The notes beneath the pieces were generated by a model that saw only the letters and a program-made list of their open reading frames with translations, was not told the origin of the DNA and made no database searches. A program made the position numbers and the translations under genes. From NCBI RefSeq assembly GCF_043641925.1, contig NZ_JBHZRU010000005.1:104789-168788 (forward strand): a stretch of DNA of 64,000 nucleotides, in the 5' to 3' direction. Origin of the DNA: Paenisporosarcina quisquiliarum_A (GTDB lineage Bacteria; Bacillota; Bacilli; Bacillales_A; Planococcaceae). How positions within the stretch are numbered: the stretch's first letter is position 1; every line of letters starts with the position of its first letter. Positions 18,157-27,959 of this stretch are shown here, piece after piece.

Positions 18157-19095
18157 ATGACAATGAAACGTAAAAAGATTTCAGTAATCGGTTCAGGATT
18201 TACAGGCGCTACTACAGCATTCTTACTTGCTCAAAAAGAATTAGGAGATGTTATCTTAGTTGATATTCCGCAAATGGAAAACCCAACGAAAGGTAAAGCT
18301 CTTGATATGTTAGAAGCTGGTCCTGTTCAGGGTTTTGATGCTAATATAATTGGTACTTCTAACTACGAAGATACAAAGGATTCAGATATCGTAATCATTA
18401 CAGCTGGAATTGCACGTAAACCAGGAATGAGCCGTGACGATTTAGTTCAAACAAACCAAAAAGTGATGAAAATTGTGACAGGTGAAATTGTTAAGCACTC
18501 TCCAAATACAACGATTATTGTATTAACCAATCCCGTTGATGCAATGACTTATACAGTATATAAAGAATCAGGATTCCCTAAAGAGCGTGTAATTGGCCAA
18601 TCAGGTGTACTTGATTCAGCGCGTTTTAGAACTTTTGTAGCTCAAGAATTAAACTTATCAGTTAAAGACATTACTGGATTTGTTCTAGGCGGACATGGGG
18701 ACGACATGGTTCCACTAGTACGTTATTCATATGCAGGAGGAATTCCTTTAGAAACATTGATCCCATCTGATCGTTTAGCTGCTATCGTGGAAAGAACTCG
18801 AAAAGGCGGCGCTGAAATTGTGAATCTTCTTGGAAATGGTTCAGCCTACTACGCGCCAGCAGCTTCAATTGTTGAAATGGCTGAAGCAATTCTTAAAGAT
18901 CAACGTCGAGTGTTACCATCTATCGCATACTTAGAAGGTGAATATGGGTTAGAAGGTATTTACCTAGGGGTACCAACAATTCTTGGTGCAGGCGGAATTG
19001 AGCAAATAATTGAGTTAGAGTTAACAGAAGAAGAAAAAGCTCAGTTAGATAAATCTGCTGCTTCAGTCCGTAATGTAATGGAGATTTTAACTTAA
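18157..19095 (+). CDS. mdh: Malate dehydrogenase
   Basis: NAD-dependent malate to oxaloacetate. It has 312 residues: KKISVIGSGFTGATTAF (Rossmann GxGxxG), LVDIPQMENPTKGKALD (NAD-specific Asp), the catalytic GGHGDDMVPLVRY with His, and IVLTNPVDAMTYTVYK. This is the LDH-like MDH type of Bacillus. ATG at 18157 follows AAAGGAG at 9 bp. Upstream lies a bulged hairpin (TTAGGTA/TACCTAA plus AAGAGA/TCTCTT, 18092-18137) that could affect read-through from icd. Confidence 0.96.
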   Translation: MTMKRKKISVIGSGFTGATTAFLLAQKELGDVILVDIPQMENPTKGKALDMLEAGPVQGFDANIIGTSNYEDTKDSDIVIITAGIARKPGMSRDDLVQTNQKVMKIVTGEIVKHSPNTTIIVLTNPVDAMTYTVYKESGFPKERVIGQSGVLDSARFRTFVAQELNLSVKDITGFVLGGHGDDMVPLVRYSYAGGIPLETLIPSDRLAAIVERTRKGGAEIVNLLGNGSAYYAPAASIVEMAEAILKDQRRVLPSIAYLEGEYGLEGIYLGVPTILGAGGIEQIIELELTEEEKAQLDKSAASVRNVMEILT

Positions 19096-19177
19096 TTTCG
19101 CTGATATCCTCTGAATGAATTCTGATGTTATATAGAATAAATTCAAAATCTATTACTTTCTTATCAATGAAATATCA

Positions 19178-19210
19178 ATCGAGTAGGCAATCCCTGCTCG
19201 ATTTTTTTTA
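19178..19210 (+). terminator. Terminator after mdh
   Basis: Ten-bp stem 19178-19187 with 19193-19202, CAATC loop, T run. Confidence 0.9.
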
Positions 19211-19256
19211 TACTTATTGATACTATGAAAGTAGAACTACTCAAGGGGGATTAAGA

Positions 19257-19733
19257 ATGTTACTTGGAAAGAAACGTAAATTAGGACGTAAAGTTGAAAG
19301 TATGTCAGTAGGAGAAAAGTTAAAGCTGACTGAAAAAATTGAAGATAAAGACTTACTATTATATTTAGGTTTAACAAATGACGGAAATCCCTTATATATT
19401 CAACATGATTTTGCTTCACAAACTTCATATGAAAAACCAATTGTACCAGCTATTATGTTAACAGGTATTGTAACATCTGCGATTTCGAAATATTTACCTG
19501 GGCCAGGTTCTCATATTGTCGATCAACATATCTCTTTCCCAAAACCGGTGTACCATTACGCAACGATAGATTTTTTATTAACAGTAGTAGCTGTTGATGT
19601 AGAAAAGAATTTAGTTGAGATTGAAGTGGAAGCTACCAATGAAGAGGGAGAGGTAGTTATTACAGGTAAACTTGTTGCAACACCACCTCGTCTTGAGAAT
19701 AAATTGACTTCGCACGCAATGGATAATTTCTAA
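19257..19733 (+). CDS. MaoC-like hotdog domain protein
   Basis: A 158-residue protein with a single MaoC/hotdog fold (about residues 15-140). LYIQHDFASQTSYEKPIVPAI resembles the hydratase motif region, with the Asp/His pair less clear than in R-specific enoyl-CoA hydratases. Some Bacillales carry such a gene between mdh and phoP. Substrate is unknown; an acyl-CoA or acyl-ACP thioester is the family expectation. AAGGGGGA lies 6 bp before the ATG. It is probably transcribed separately from mdh because of the terminator between them. Confidence 0.75.
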   Translation: MLLGKKRKLGRKVESMSVGEKLKLTEKIEDKDLLLYLGLTNDGNPLYIQHDFASQTSYEKPIVPAIMLTGIVTSAISKYLPGPGSHIVDQHISFPKPVYHYATIDFLLTVVAVDVEKNLVEIEVEATNEEGEVVITGKLVATPPRLENKLTSHAMDNF

Positions 19734-19787
19734 TACAGCTAAATGGGTTTGAAATGGGGGTTTCAAATCGATTGTGGAGGCTAAATC

Positions 19788-20501
19788 ATGTCAAATAAAA
19801 TTTTAGTGGTAGACGATGAATCGTCTATCGTCACGTTACTACAATACAATTTAGAACAAGCTGGATTTGAAGTCATTACTGCAGCAGATGGTCAACAAGC
19901 TTTTGATTCTGTCATCGCAAACAAACCTGATTTAATTGTGCTTGATTTAATGTTGCCAAAAATGGACGGTATGGAAGTATGCAAGGCACTGCGACTTCAA
20001 AAAATTAGCACACCTATCATTATGTTAACCGCTAAAGATGATGAATTTGATAAAGTTTTGGGACTCGAACTCGGGGCAGATGACTATATGACAAAACCTT
20101 TTAGTCCACGAGAAGTAACGGCTAGAGTTAAAGCTGTACTTAGAAGAACAAACAACATTTCAGATGAAGTTCAACCGTCACAATCCGAAAACTCTTATGA
20201 ATTTAATCATTTGCGCGTATATCCTGAACGTTATGAAGTTTTCTTGCATGATAAACAGCTCGAATTCACACCGAAGGAATTTGAATTGCTCGTCTATCTT
20301 ATGGATAATAAAAATCGAGTACTAACTCGCGATCAATTATTAAGTGCTGTGTGGAATTATGACTTTGCAGGAGATACACGAATCGTTGATGTGCATATTA
20401 GTCATTTACGTGAAAAAATTGAAGAAAGTAGTCGGAAACCTTTATTCATAAAGACGATTAGAGGGCTAGGCTACAAATTCGAGGAGCCTAAAAAAGGATG
20501 A
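19788..20501 (+). CDS. phoP: Phosphate response regulator PhoP
   Basis: OmpR-family response regulator of phosphate starvation. The receiver domain (1-120) has acidic pocket DDE near residues 9-11, the phospho-Asp in LIVLDLMLPKMDG and the Lys in YMTKPFSPREV. The winged-helix effector (about 140-235) has FTPKEFELLVYL and DTRIVDVHISHLREKIE. 237 residues. Its stop overlaps the phoR start (ATGA), so the sensor is translationally coupled. The mdh-phoPR order supports PhoP over the similar WalR. Confidence 0.92.
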   Translation: MSNKILVVDDESSIVTLLQYNLEQAGFEVITAADGQQAFDSVIANKPDLIVLDLMLPKMDGMEVCKALRLQKISTPIIMLTAKDDEFDKVLGLELGADDYMTKPFSPREVTARVKAVLRRTNNISDEVQPSQSENSYEFNHLRVYPERYEVFLHDKQLEFTPKEFELLVYLMDNKNRVLTRDQLLSAVWNYDFAGDTRIVDVHISHLREKIEESSRKPLFIKTIRGLGYKFEEPKKG

Positions 20502-22042
20502 AGTCACTCCAAAAAAACTTAATAATGTCCTTTTCATTATTAATGGCATCAATTCTTGCTGGCTTAGGTATTATATTAAGTCAGCTTTTTCCTGTATACG
20601 TTGAAGATGCAGTTCGTTCGAATACCATAAATACGGGGGAAGAAATTGCCCAAGTTTTAGAGAATTCAGGAGATGGACTTAGTGACGACCAATTAATTGA
20701 AGTGAATAAAATTCTTTCAGACGTCGAACACGGCAAGGAATTTAATGAAATTCGTCAAAAATTATGGTTAATCATTGGAATCGTTTTAGTAGGGGCATTT
20801 CTAATGATGATTCTTTTCACAATACGTATGGCAAAAAAACATGCACAACCGATTGATAATGTTACGGAAGTTGCTATTGAGCTAGCAAAAGGAAATTATC
20901 GAGCACGCGCATTTGAAGATGAAACGAGTAATTCTGTCCATTTAAGTACTTCGATTAATATTTTAGCAAGAAACTTACAAGATATTTCAAAAACACGAGA
21001 AATTGAAAAAGAACGTTTAAAGACGCTAATTGAGAATATGGGAAGTGCATTATTAATGATTGGTCGAGATGGCCAAGTTACAATTGTTAATAAATCATTT
21101 CTCACGCAGTTTTCTAGAAAGTTAACGGACGTTCAAGACCATTCATTTAAAGGTGTCGGATTGCCCAAAGAATTAGAAGACTTAATTGATTTCGTATTCT
21201 TAACGGAATCATCCATTCGAAAGCAACTTCGATTAACACTTAAGCAAGACCAGAGACATATGGAAGTGTATGGCGCTCCTGTTATTGGTGAATATGGTCG
21301 ATGGCTAGGTGTAGTTATCGTTATGCATGACATTACGGATTTAGTGCGTTTGGAGCAAATACGTAAAGATTTTGTAGCGAATGTATCTCACGAACTTCGC
21401 ACACCTGTTACATCGATCAAAGGATTTACAGAAACATTATTAGATGGCGCTTCAAACGATAAAAATACTCTGAACACATTTTTAGAAATTATTCATCAAG
21501 AAAGCAATCGATTACAAGATTTAATTGAAGATTTATTGGAATTATCCAAGATTGAGCAACACGGTTTTTCAGTTGAGCATACAATCATTAATTTGAAAGA
21601 AGTGATGATGAGGGCAGCTGAAATGACTGGACCAAGATTAGATGAAAAAAATATGGTTTTGAAATACAATTTTGAACAAGATATTTTTGTAGAAGGCGAT
21701 TTCAACCGATTAATTCAAGTATTGATGAATTTATTAACAAATGCTATTACGTATTCACCTGAAAACACCACCATAACAATGGATTTATCAGAAACAGAGT
21801 CAAGTGGAATCATGCTTATTCAAGATGAAGGAATAGGCATAGAAGAAACCGAAATTCCTCGTATCTTTGAAAGATTTTATCGAGTAGATCGTGCAAGAAG
21901 CCGGAATTCTGGTGGGACAGGTCTTGGTCTAGCGATTGTGAAACATTTAATCGAAGCACATCAAGGGAAAATAACAGTGAAAAGTTCTATTGGTAAAGGG
22001 ACAAGATTTGAAATTTCAATCCCGAAGAAACAATCAACTTAA
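20498..22042 (+). CDS. phoR: Phosphate sensor histidine kinase PhoR
   Basis: Membrane sensor kinase paired with PhoP. The 514 residues run: TM1 (about 8-28), a short extracytoplasmic stretch (about 29-87), TM2 (about 88-110), HAMP (about 113-165), PAS (about 170-275), HisKA with VANVSHELRTPVTSIKGF (His near 298) and HATPase with NLLTNAITYSP, DEGIGIEETE and GGTGLGLAIV. It is shorter than B. subtilis PhoR as I recall it (about 579), and the missing part is in the external loop. It overlaps phoP by 4 bp. Confidence 0.9.
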   Translation: MKSLQKNLIMSFSLLMASILAGLGIILSQLFPVYVEDAVRSNTINTGEEIAQVLENSGDGLSDDQLIEVNKILSDVEHGKEFNEIRQKLWLIIGIVLVGAFLMMILFTIRMAKKHAQPIDNVTEVAIELAKGNYRARAFEDETSNSVHLSTSINILARNLQDISKTREIEKERLKTLIENMGSALLMIGRDGQVTIVNKSFLTQFSRKLTDVQDHSFKGVGLPKELEDLIDFVFLTESSIRKQLRLTLKQDQRHMEVYGAPVIGEYGRWLGVVIVMHDITDLVRLEQIRKDFVANVSHELRTPVTSIKGFTETLLDGASNDKNTLNTFLEIIHQESNRLQDLIEDLLELSKIEQHGFSVEHTIINLKEVMMRAAEMTGPRLDEKNMVLKYNFEQDIFVEGDFNRLIQVLMNLLTNAITYSPENTTITMDLSETESSGIMLIQDEGIGIEETEIPRIFERFYRVDRARSRNSGGTGLGLAIVKHLIEAHQGKITVKSSIGKGTRFEISIPKKQST

Positions 22043-22129
22043 CATGTTATTTACAATTTCTTCATAGGGAATTCACAATGCTTTGATAAGATACTTATGA
22101 AACCCCCCAATACCGCATTTGGCAAAAGG

Positions 22130-22157
22130 AAAAGCTCTCAATTGAGGGCTTTTTCTT
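22130..22157 (+). terminator. Terminator after phoR
   Basis: AAAGCTCTC (22131-22139) pairs with GAGGGCTTT (22144-22152), AATT loop, T run. Confidence 0.85.
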
Positions 22158-22331
22158 TGTTTATAACACATTTGGACGATAAGGATGGAGAACGGTACAG
22201 TCATAAAAATTGTTGCAAACTACCATTATCCTTTAAAAAGCAAATCAAATAAAATAATGTGGGTATGTTTTTGAAACCTTAGCAAAAGTTAATCGTAAAA
22301 CTATAGAAGAATAGAAATGAGGGGAATTACG

Positions 22332-23288
22332 ATGAGTGTTAAACGAATATTATCTATTGTGTCATTATCAATAGTAGGAATTATTGCATTAATAGCTATT
22401 TTTACATCTTGGTATACCGTGGATGAGTCTGAGCAAGCAGTTGTTATTACATTTGGTAAAGCAGAAGCACCAATCCTTGACTCAGGTTTACATTTTAAAC
22501 TACCTTGGCCAATGCAAAAAGTTAAAGTTCTTTCAAAAGAAACATTTAGTCTTCAGTTTGGTTATAAACAATCAGCTGATGGAGAAATCGTCTCGTTTGA
22601 TAACGAAACAAAAATGATTACTGGTGATGAAAACATTGTTTTAACTGATTTAGTTGTGCAATGGAAAATTACCGATCCAACTAAATACTTATTTAATGCT
22701 GAATCACCACAAGTCATATTACATGATGCAACGTCAGCATCCATACGTTCAATCATTGGTAGTTCATTAATCGATGAGGCGCTAACTTCTGGTAAAGCTG
22801 AGATAGAAGCGGAAACTCGTGATTTACTTGCATCATTAATTGAGAAATACGATATTGGTATTACGATTCTTGGCGTTAAATTGCAAGATGTCGAGTTGCC
22901 AAACGCAGAAGTTCGTGCTGCGTTTACGGCTGTAACAGATGCACGTGAAACGAAAAACACGAAAACAAATGAAGCTGATAAATATAAAAACCAACGTGAA
23001 AGTGAAGCGATTGGAGAAATTTCTGCTATTAAATCTCGTGCAGAGGGACAACGTACAGCACGTATTGAACAAGCAAAAGGCGAAATTGCTGTATTTGATA
23101 AGCTTTATACCGAATATAAAGGCAATCAAGAGATAACGAGACAACGTTTAGTCATTGAAACACTAGAATCTGTCTTGCCAAATGCGCAAATTTATATCAT
23201 GAATGATTCAGGAGAGACGGTAAAATATTTACCATTGCAACAACCAACGCAAGTGCCACCAGTTGCAACTGAAGGAGGCGGAAATTAA
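22332..23288 (+). CDS. hflK: FtsH-protease modulator HflK
   Basis: A stomatin/prohibitin (SPFH) family membrane protein of 318 residues with one N-terminal anchor (about 6-27) and an extracytoplasmic SPFH domain (about 35-230). A charged coiled-coil follows (about 200-265, ESEAIGEISAIKSRAEGQRTARIEQ). With HflC it forms a large cage around FtsH in bacteria where this has been studied. ATG at 22332 follows AGGGGA at 6 bp; the upstream in-frame ATG overlaps that site. It is coupled to hflC by TAATG. The position between phoR and polA is not the B. subtilis arrangement. Confidence 0.87.
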   Translation: MSVKRILSIVSLSIVGIIALIAIFTSWYTVDESEQAVVITFGKAEAPILDSGLHFKLPWPMQKVKVLSKETFSLQFGYKQSADGEIVSFDNETKMITGDENIVLTDLVVQWKITDPTKYLFNAESPQVILHDATSASIRSIIGSSLIDEALTSGKAEIEAETRDLLASLIEKYDIGITILGVKLQDVELPNAEVRAAFTAVTDARETKNTKTNEADKYKNQRESEAIGEISAIKSRAEGQRTARIEQAKGEIAVFDKLYTEYKGNQEITRQRLVIETLESVLPNAQIYIMNDSGETVKYLPLQQPTQVPPVATEGGGN

Positions 23289-24271
23289 TGGACCAAAATA
23301 AACAAAATCCATTTAGTTCTTTGGAACAAAAATTTAATGAACAATTTAATAAAAACAATAAAGTTCCAAAGACAAAAGAACCCATTAATTTTAAAAAGCA
23401 TATGAAGACTATTATCATTCTTACACTAATATTTGCGTCGTTCGTTATCTTACTTGCCAATATCTATGTCGTAAAAGAGAGCGAGTACCGTGTTGTTCGT
23501 CAATTTGGTGAAGTAAAAGAAATTCGATATACACCAGGCATTTATATGAAAGTTCCATTTTTACAAAGTGTCACTTCGTTACCTCGCTACCAAATGACAT
23601 ATAACGTGTCTGAAGCAGAAATTAATACGATGGATAAAAAACGTATTATTATAGATAACTATGCCGTATGGCGTATTACGGATCCGAAAATGATGATTAC
23701 GAATGCCGGAAATATGCTGAATGCTGAAGGACGTATGGAAGAATTCATTTATTCAGTGGTCCGCACTGAATTGGGTCAACTAGCATATGACGAGATTATT
23801 AATGATGAAAATACTTCTCGAGGAAGTTTAAACGATCGAGTAACCGAGAGAGTAAATGAATTATTAGCAAAAGACAAATATGGGATTGAAGTAGTCGACG
23901 TACGTATGAAACGGACAGATCTTCCACCTGAAAATGAACAATCGGTTTATACACGAATGATTTCTGAGCGCCAATCAATCGCACAAAAGTATCTTTCTGA
24001 AGGGGATGCGGATAAACGAACAATTGAATCTACCACAGATAAAAAAGTTCAAGAAATGATTGCGGTCGCACAAAAAGAAGCTGCCATTATTACTGCAGAA
24101 GGCGAATCAGAGGCGGCTAAAATCTATAACCAATCTTTCTCTAAAGACCCTGAGTTTTATGCATTATATCGTACACTTGAATCTTATAAGAAAACCATCG
24201 GGGAAGACACAATGATTATTCTTCCATCCGATTCACCCTATGCAAAAATTCTCACTGGTTATTTAGAATAA
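23288..24271 (+). CDS. hflC: FtsH-protease modulator HflC
   Basis: Partner of HflK, 327 residues. A cytosolic N-terminal tail of about 38 residues rich in Asn/Lys precedes the membrane anchor (about 40-58). The SPFH domain contains VVRQFGEVKEIRYTPGIYMK, and the C-terminal part has RMKRTDLPPENEQSVYTRM and FSKDPEFYALYRTLESYKK, both typical HflC segments. The start overlaps the hflK stop by one base (TAATG). The long polar N-terminus before the anchor is unusual, as E. coli HflC begins almost at its membrane helix. Confidence 0.87.
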   Translation: MDQNKQNPFSSLEQKFNEQFNKNNKVPKTKEPINFKKHMKTIIILTLIFASFVILLANIYVVKESEYRVVRQFGEVKEIRYTPGIYMKVPFLQSVTSLPRYQMTYNVSEAEINTMDKKRIIIDNYAVWRITDPKMMITNAGNMLNAEGRMEEFIYSVVRTELGQLAYDEIINDENTSRGSLNDRVTERVNELLAKDKYGIEVVDVRMKRTDLPPENEQSVYTRMISERQSIAQKYLSEGDADKRTIESTTDKKVQEMIAVAQKEAAIITAEGESEAAKIYNQSFSKDPEFYALYRTLESYKKTIGEDTMIILPSDSPYAKILTGYLE

Positions 24272-24433
24272 TTTTTAAAGCAATTTAAAAACAAATGATC
24301 TTCTTTGAATCTGAGGCGTCATTTTCCTTTCATCTACCCATCATGGTAAAATGAAGGAAGATGGCGTCTTTTTGCTTGGAAAATATATAACGGATAATTT
24401 TTAGGATTTCAATACATAGAGGAGTGGAATAGC

Positions 24434-27058
24434 TTGAGCAAAAATAAAGTGTTATTACTCGACGGAAACAGTTTGGCGTACCGTGCTTTTTTCGCACTTC
24501 CTTTACTGACAAATGAAAGCGGCATTCATACGAATGCAGTTTATGGATTTACGATGATGCTACAAAAGATTTTAGATGAAGAAAATCCCACGCATATGTT
24601 GGTAGCATTTGATGCAGGAAAAACGACATTTAGACATTCTACTTTTGGAGAATACAAGGGAGGACGTCAAAAGACTCCACCAGAACTTTCAGAGCAATTT
24701 CCTTACTTGCGAAAATTGTTAACTGCCTATCAAATCCCTCAATATGAACTCGAAATGTATGAGGCAGATGATATTATCGGAACACTTAGCAAACAATCAG
24801 AATTAGCTGGTGATGAAGTTGTAATCGTTTCTGGTGATAAGGATTTAACGCAATTGTCATCGCCTACGACAACTGTATACATTACCAGAAAAGGTATGAC
24901 AGATATTGAGAAATACACCCCAGAACATATTAAGGAGAAATATGGCTTAACGCCTGATCAAATTATCGATATGAAAGGGTTAATGGGCGATTCATCCGAT
25001 AACATACCGGGTGTCCCTGGAGTCGGAGAAAAGACTGCTATCAAATTATTACTTGAACACAAAACGGTCGACGGAGTTTACCAAGGTTTAGAAAGTGTTA
25101 AAGGGAAGTTGAAAGAAAAGCTAGAAACCAATGAAGAGCAAGCGAAAATGAGTAAAGTACTTGCCACGATTGAGACAAATGCACCCATAACAATTGGCTT
25201 CAAAGATCTTCAGTATGACGGGCCAAACATGGAAGAAGTGTTGAATATTTGGCAAGAGCTTTCCTTTAAATCGCTACTTGAAAAAACTACTTACACCCAA
25301 AAAGAAGTCGCTCAAGAAGACATTGTATTTGAACACCTTACAGAAATAACATCGGAACATTTATCAGATGAGATGGCCGTCCATTTAGAGTTGTATGATG
25401 AACAATATCATACAGCGGATATGTTAGGTCTTGCATTAGTAGATGAACACAATGCCTATTTCATAAAAGTGGATGATGCGTTTAAATCATCAGATTTCCG
25501 TGCTTGGTTAATTGATGACACAAAGAAAAAGCGATTAGTTGATGCAAAAGCTGCACTTGCAGCATTCCATCGTAAGGATGTCTTGCTAGATGGTGTGGAA
25601 TTTGATTTTGTATTAGCAGCCTATATTGTGAATCCTGCCATTACCTCAGATGATGTAGCTGTTTTATCGAGAGAGTTTGGCTACATGGAAGTCTCGACTA
25701 ATGAACAAGTATATGGAAAAGGCGCTAAAAAATCCGTACCGGAAGTTGGCATCCTCAGTGATCATATTGTTCGAAAAGCAATGGCTGTTTGGAAATTACG
25801 AAATACAATGGATGACAAACTAAAAGAAAACGAACAATATGAGCTATACCATGACCTTGAACTACCTCTTGCCACTATTCTTGGGAAGATGGAATCAGAT
25901 GGCGTTAAAGTGGACAAACAAACACTTTTAGACATCGGTGAAGATTTAGCTGGCAAACTTACTGAAATTGAACAAGCGATCTATCATGCATCTGGTGAAA
26001 GCTTCAATATTAACTCACCTAAACAATTAGGCGTTATCTTATTTGAGAAACTCGGTCTTCCACCTTTAAAGAAAACGAAGAAGGGTTATTCTACTGCAGC
26101 AGATGTTTTAGAAAAACTTGAAGGAAAACATGCGATTATTTCTCATATTTTACTTTACCGACAATTAGGTAAGCTTCAATCTACGTATATTGAAGGTCTT
26201 TTAAAAGAAATTCATGAAGACGATGGAAAAATCCATACTCGTTACCAACAAGCGCTGACTCAAACGGGTAGACTGAGTTCTACGAATCCAAATTTACAAA
26301 ATATACCCGTTAGATTAGAAGAAGGGCGTAAAATCCGAAAAGCCTTTGTTCCGTCTCAACCTGACTGGGTTTTATTTGCAGCCGATTATTCACAAATTGA
26401 ACTACGTGTATTGGCTCATATGTCAGATGACGCTGAATTAATTGACGCATTCCGAAACGATCTTGATATTCATACAAAAACAGCAATGGATGTTTTCCAT
26501 GTGGAAGCACATGCAGTGACATCAGATATGCGTCGTGCCGCTAAAGCAGTTAATTTTGGGATAGTTTATGGAATTAGTGATTATGGTCTATCTCAAAACT
26601 TGTCGATCACGCGTAAAGAAGCAGCAGAATTTATTGATCGCTATTTACAAAGTTTCCCTGGCGTTAAAGAATACATGGACAATATCGTTCATGAAGCGAA
26701 GCAAAAAGGATTTGTTACAACGATTTTAAATAGAAGAAGATATTTACCTGATATTACGAGCTCGAACTTTAATTTACGAGGCTTTGCTGAACGCACAGCA
26801 ATGAATACACCAATACAAGGTAGTGCTGCGGATATTATTAAGAAAGCAATGATTGATATGGCTGATCGTTTAGAGAAGGAAAATCTCCAAACCCGTATGC
26901 TACTTCAAGTTCATGATGAATTAATCTTTGAAGCACCACCTGAAGAAATTGCCATTTTAGAAAAAATCGTGCCTGAAGTGATGGAGCATGCAATCGAATT
27001 GAAAGTTCCTTTAAAAGTTGATTATGCATATGGTTCCACTTGGTACGAAACGAAATAA
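24434..27058 (+). CDS. polA: DNA polymerase I
   Basis: Gap-filling and Okazaki-fragment polymerase, 874 residues. The N-terminal 5' nuclease (about 1-290) has VLLLDGNSLAYRAFFAL, VSGDKDLTQL and GDSSDNIPGVPGVGEKTA. The middle 3'-5' exonuclease-like domain (about 305-465) is degenerate: the DxE metal site is replaced around VHLELYDEQYH. The polymerase domain has DYSQIELRVLAH, the O-helix RRAAKAVNFGIVYG and QVHDELIFE. Bacillus polymerases also lack proofreading residues. TTG start with GGAGTGG upstream. It begins a DNA repair/CoA group with mutM and coaE. Confidence 0.96.
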   Translation: MSKNKVLLLDGNSLAYRAFFALPLLTNESGIHTNAVYGFTMMLQKILDEENPTHMLVAFDAGKTTFRHSTFGEYKGGRQKTPPELSEQFPYLRKLLTAYQIPQYELEMYEADDIIGTLSKQSELAGDEVVIVSGDKDLTQLSSPTTTVYITRKGMTDIEKYTPEHIKEKYGLTPDQIIDMKGLMGDSSDNIPGVPGVGEKTAIKLLLEHKTVDGVYQGLESVKGKLKEKLETNEEQAKMSKVLATIETNAPITIGFKDLQYDGPNMEEVLNIWQELSFKSLLEKTTYTQKEVAQEDIVFEHLTEITSEHLSDEMAVHLELYDEQYHTADMLGLALVDEHNAYFIKVDDAFKSSDFRAWLIDDTKKKRLVDAKAALAAFHRKDVLLDGVEFDFVLAAYIVNPAITSDDVAVLSREFGYMEVSTNEQVYGKGAKKSVPEVGILSDHIVRKAMAVWKLRNTMDDKLKENEQYELYHDLELPLATILGKMESDGVKVDKQTLLDIGEDLAGKLTEIEQAIYHASGESFNINSPKQLGVILFEKLGLPPLKKTKKGYSTAADVLEKLEGKHAIISHILLYRQLGKLQSTYIEGLLKEIHEDDGKIHTRYQQALTQTGRLSSTNPNLQNIPVRLEEGRKIRKAFVPSQPDWVLFAADYSQIELRVLAHMSDDAELIDAFRNDLDIHTKTAMDVFHVEAHAVTSDMRRAAKAVNFGIVYGISDYGLSQNLSITRKEAAEFIDRYLQSFPGVKEYMDNIVHEAKQKGFVTTILNRRRYLPDITSSNFNLRGFAERTAMNTPIQGSAADIIKKAMIDMADRLEKENLQTRMLLQVHDELIFEAPPEEIAILEKIVPEVMEHAIELKVPLKVDYAYGSTWYETK

Positions 27059-27071
27059 GGGGGCTGACTTA

Positions 27072-27944
27072 GTGCCTGAATTGCCAGAGGTGGAAGGAGT
27101 AGTAAACTCTTTAAAACCAGTTGCAACTGGGAAGACAATCAATGAAGTAAAGGTTTCTTCAGTCATTACCCATGCACACTCACAAGGAAGACAAGCCATC
27201 GTCAAAGGAAGTTCACTTCAACAGTTTTGTAGTGATCTAGCAGGTGCAAAAATTGAACAAGTGGTTAGAAGATCTAAATATATTTATTTTCATCTAATAA
27301 AAAACAATGAACAAAAGTTACTGGTCACTCACTTAGGTATGACTGGCGCATGGTTTTATGTTCAACATACCGAAGATGTGACGGAAGAGAAATTCAGGAA
27401 ACATATTCATGTTCAGTTTCAATTAGATGACGACATGATTTTAGTCTATGCTGACATTCGAAGATTTGGGGAAATGAGATTGCTCGATATGGAATCACAA
27501 TTTCCACCTCTTTTATTAATGGCTCCAGAACCCTTTGAAGAAATTGCGCTGAATCATTTTTTGCAGATGTCTTTATTGCCCAAATACCAACAAAAATCGA
27601 TTAAAGAAACAATAATGGACGGACAAGTCATTTCAGGCTGTGGAAATATATATGCAACTGAAGCATTGTTTCGAATGAAGATACATCCTGGTAGGACGGT
27701 CAAACGCATTAGTGAGAAAAGAAAAGTACAGTTGTTTAAAGAAATTGTAGATGTATTGAATGAAAGTATTTCTGCAGGAGGCAGTTCAATCTCTGATTAC
27801 CGGAATATAAATGGTGAAGCGGGTAATATGCAAGACCGCTTACAAATGTATGGGAAGAAAATTTGTCCAACATGTCAGCAACCAGTTAAGCAGCGAGTGC
27901 TCGGAGGACGAAATTCTTGGTATTGTTCAACATGTCAACGATAA
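27072..27944 (+). CDS. mutM: Formamidopyrimidine-DNA glycosylase
   Basis: Excises 8-oxoguanine and formamidopyrimidines. The mature protein must begin with the catalytic Pro, and GTG at 27072 gives (M)PELPEVEGVV, preceded by AAGGGGG. The longer frame back to 27018 would bury the Pro and is rejected. 290 residues, with the helix-two-turn-helix motif SGCGNIYATEALF and a C-terminal zinc finger CPTCQQPVKQRVLGGRNSWY..CSTCQ. It lies 13 bp after polA, a natural repair pairing. Confidence 0.95.
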   Translation: MPELPEVEGVVNSLKPVATGKTINEVKVSSVITHAHSQGRQAIVKGSSLQQFCSDLAGAKIEQVVRRSKYIYFHLIKNNEQKLLVTHLGMTGAWFYVQHTEDVTEEKFRKHIHVQFQLDDDMILVYADIRRFGEMRLLDMESQFPPLLLMAPEPFEEIALNHFLQMSLLPKYQQKSIKETIMDGQVISGCGNIYATEALFRMKIHPGRTVKRISEKRKVQLFKEIVDVLNESISAGGSSISDYRNINGEAGNMQDRLQMYGKKICPTCQQPVKQRVLGGRNSWYCSTCQR

Positions 27945-27959
27945 AGGATGAAGAGTTAC

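Noticed and set aside
24300..24380. Hairpin between hflC and polA
   Set aside because: Arms such as GGCGTCATTTTCC and GGAAGATGGCGTC pair only with several bulges; I could not support a clean terminator or operator.
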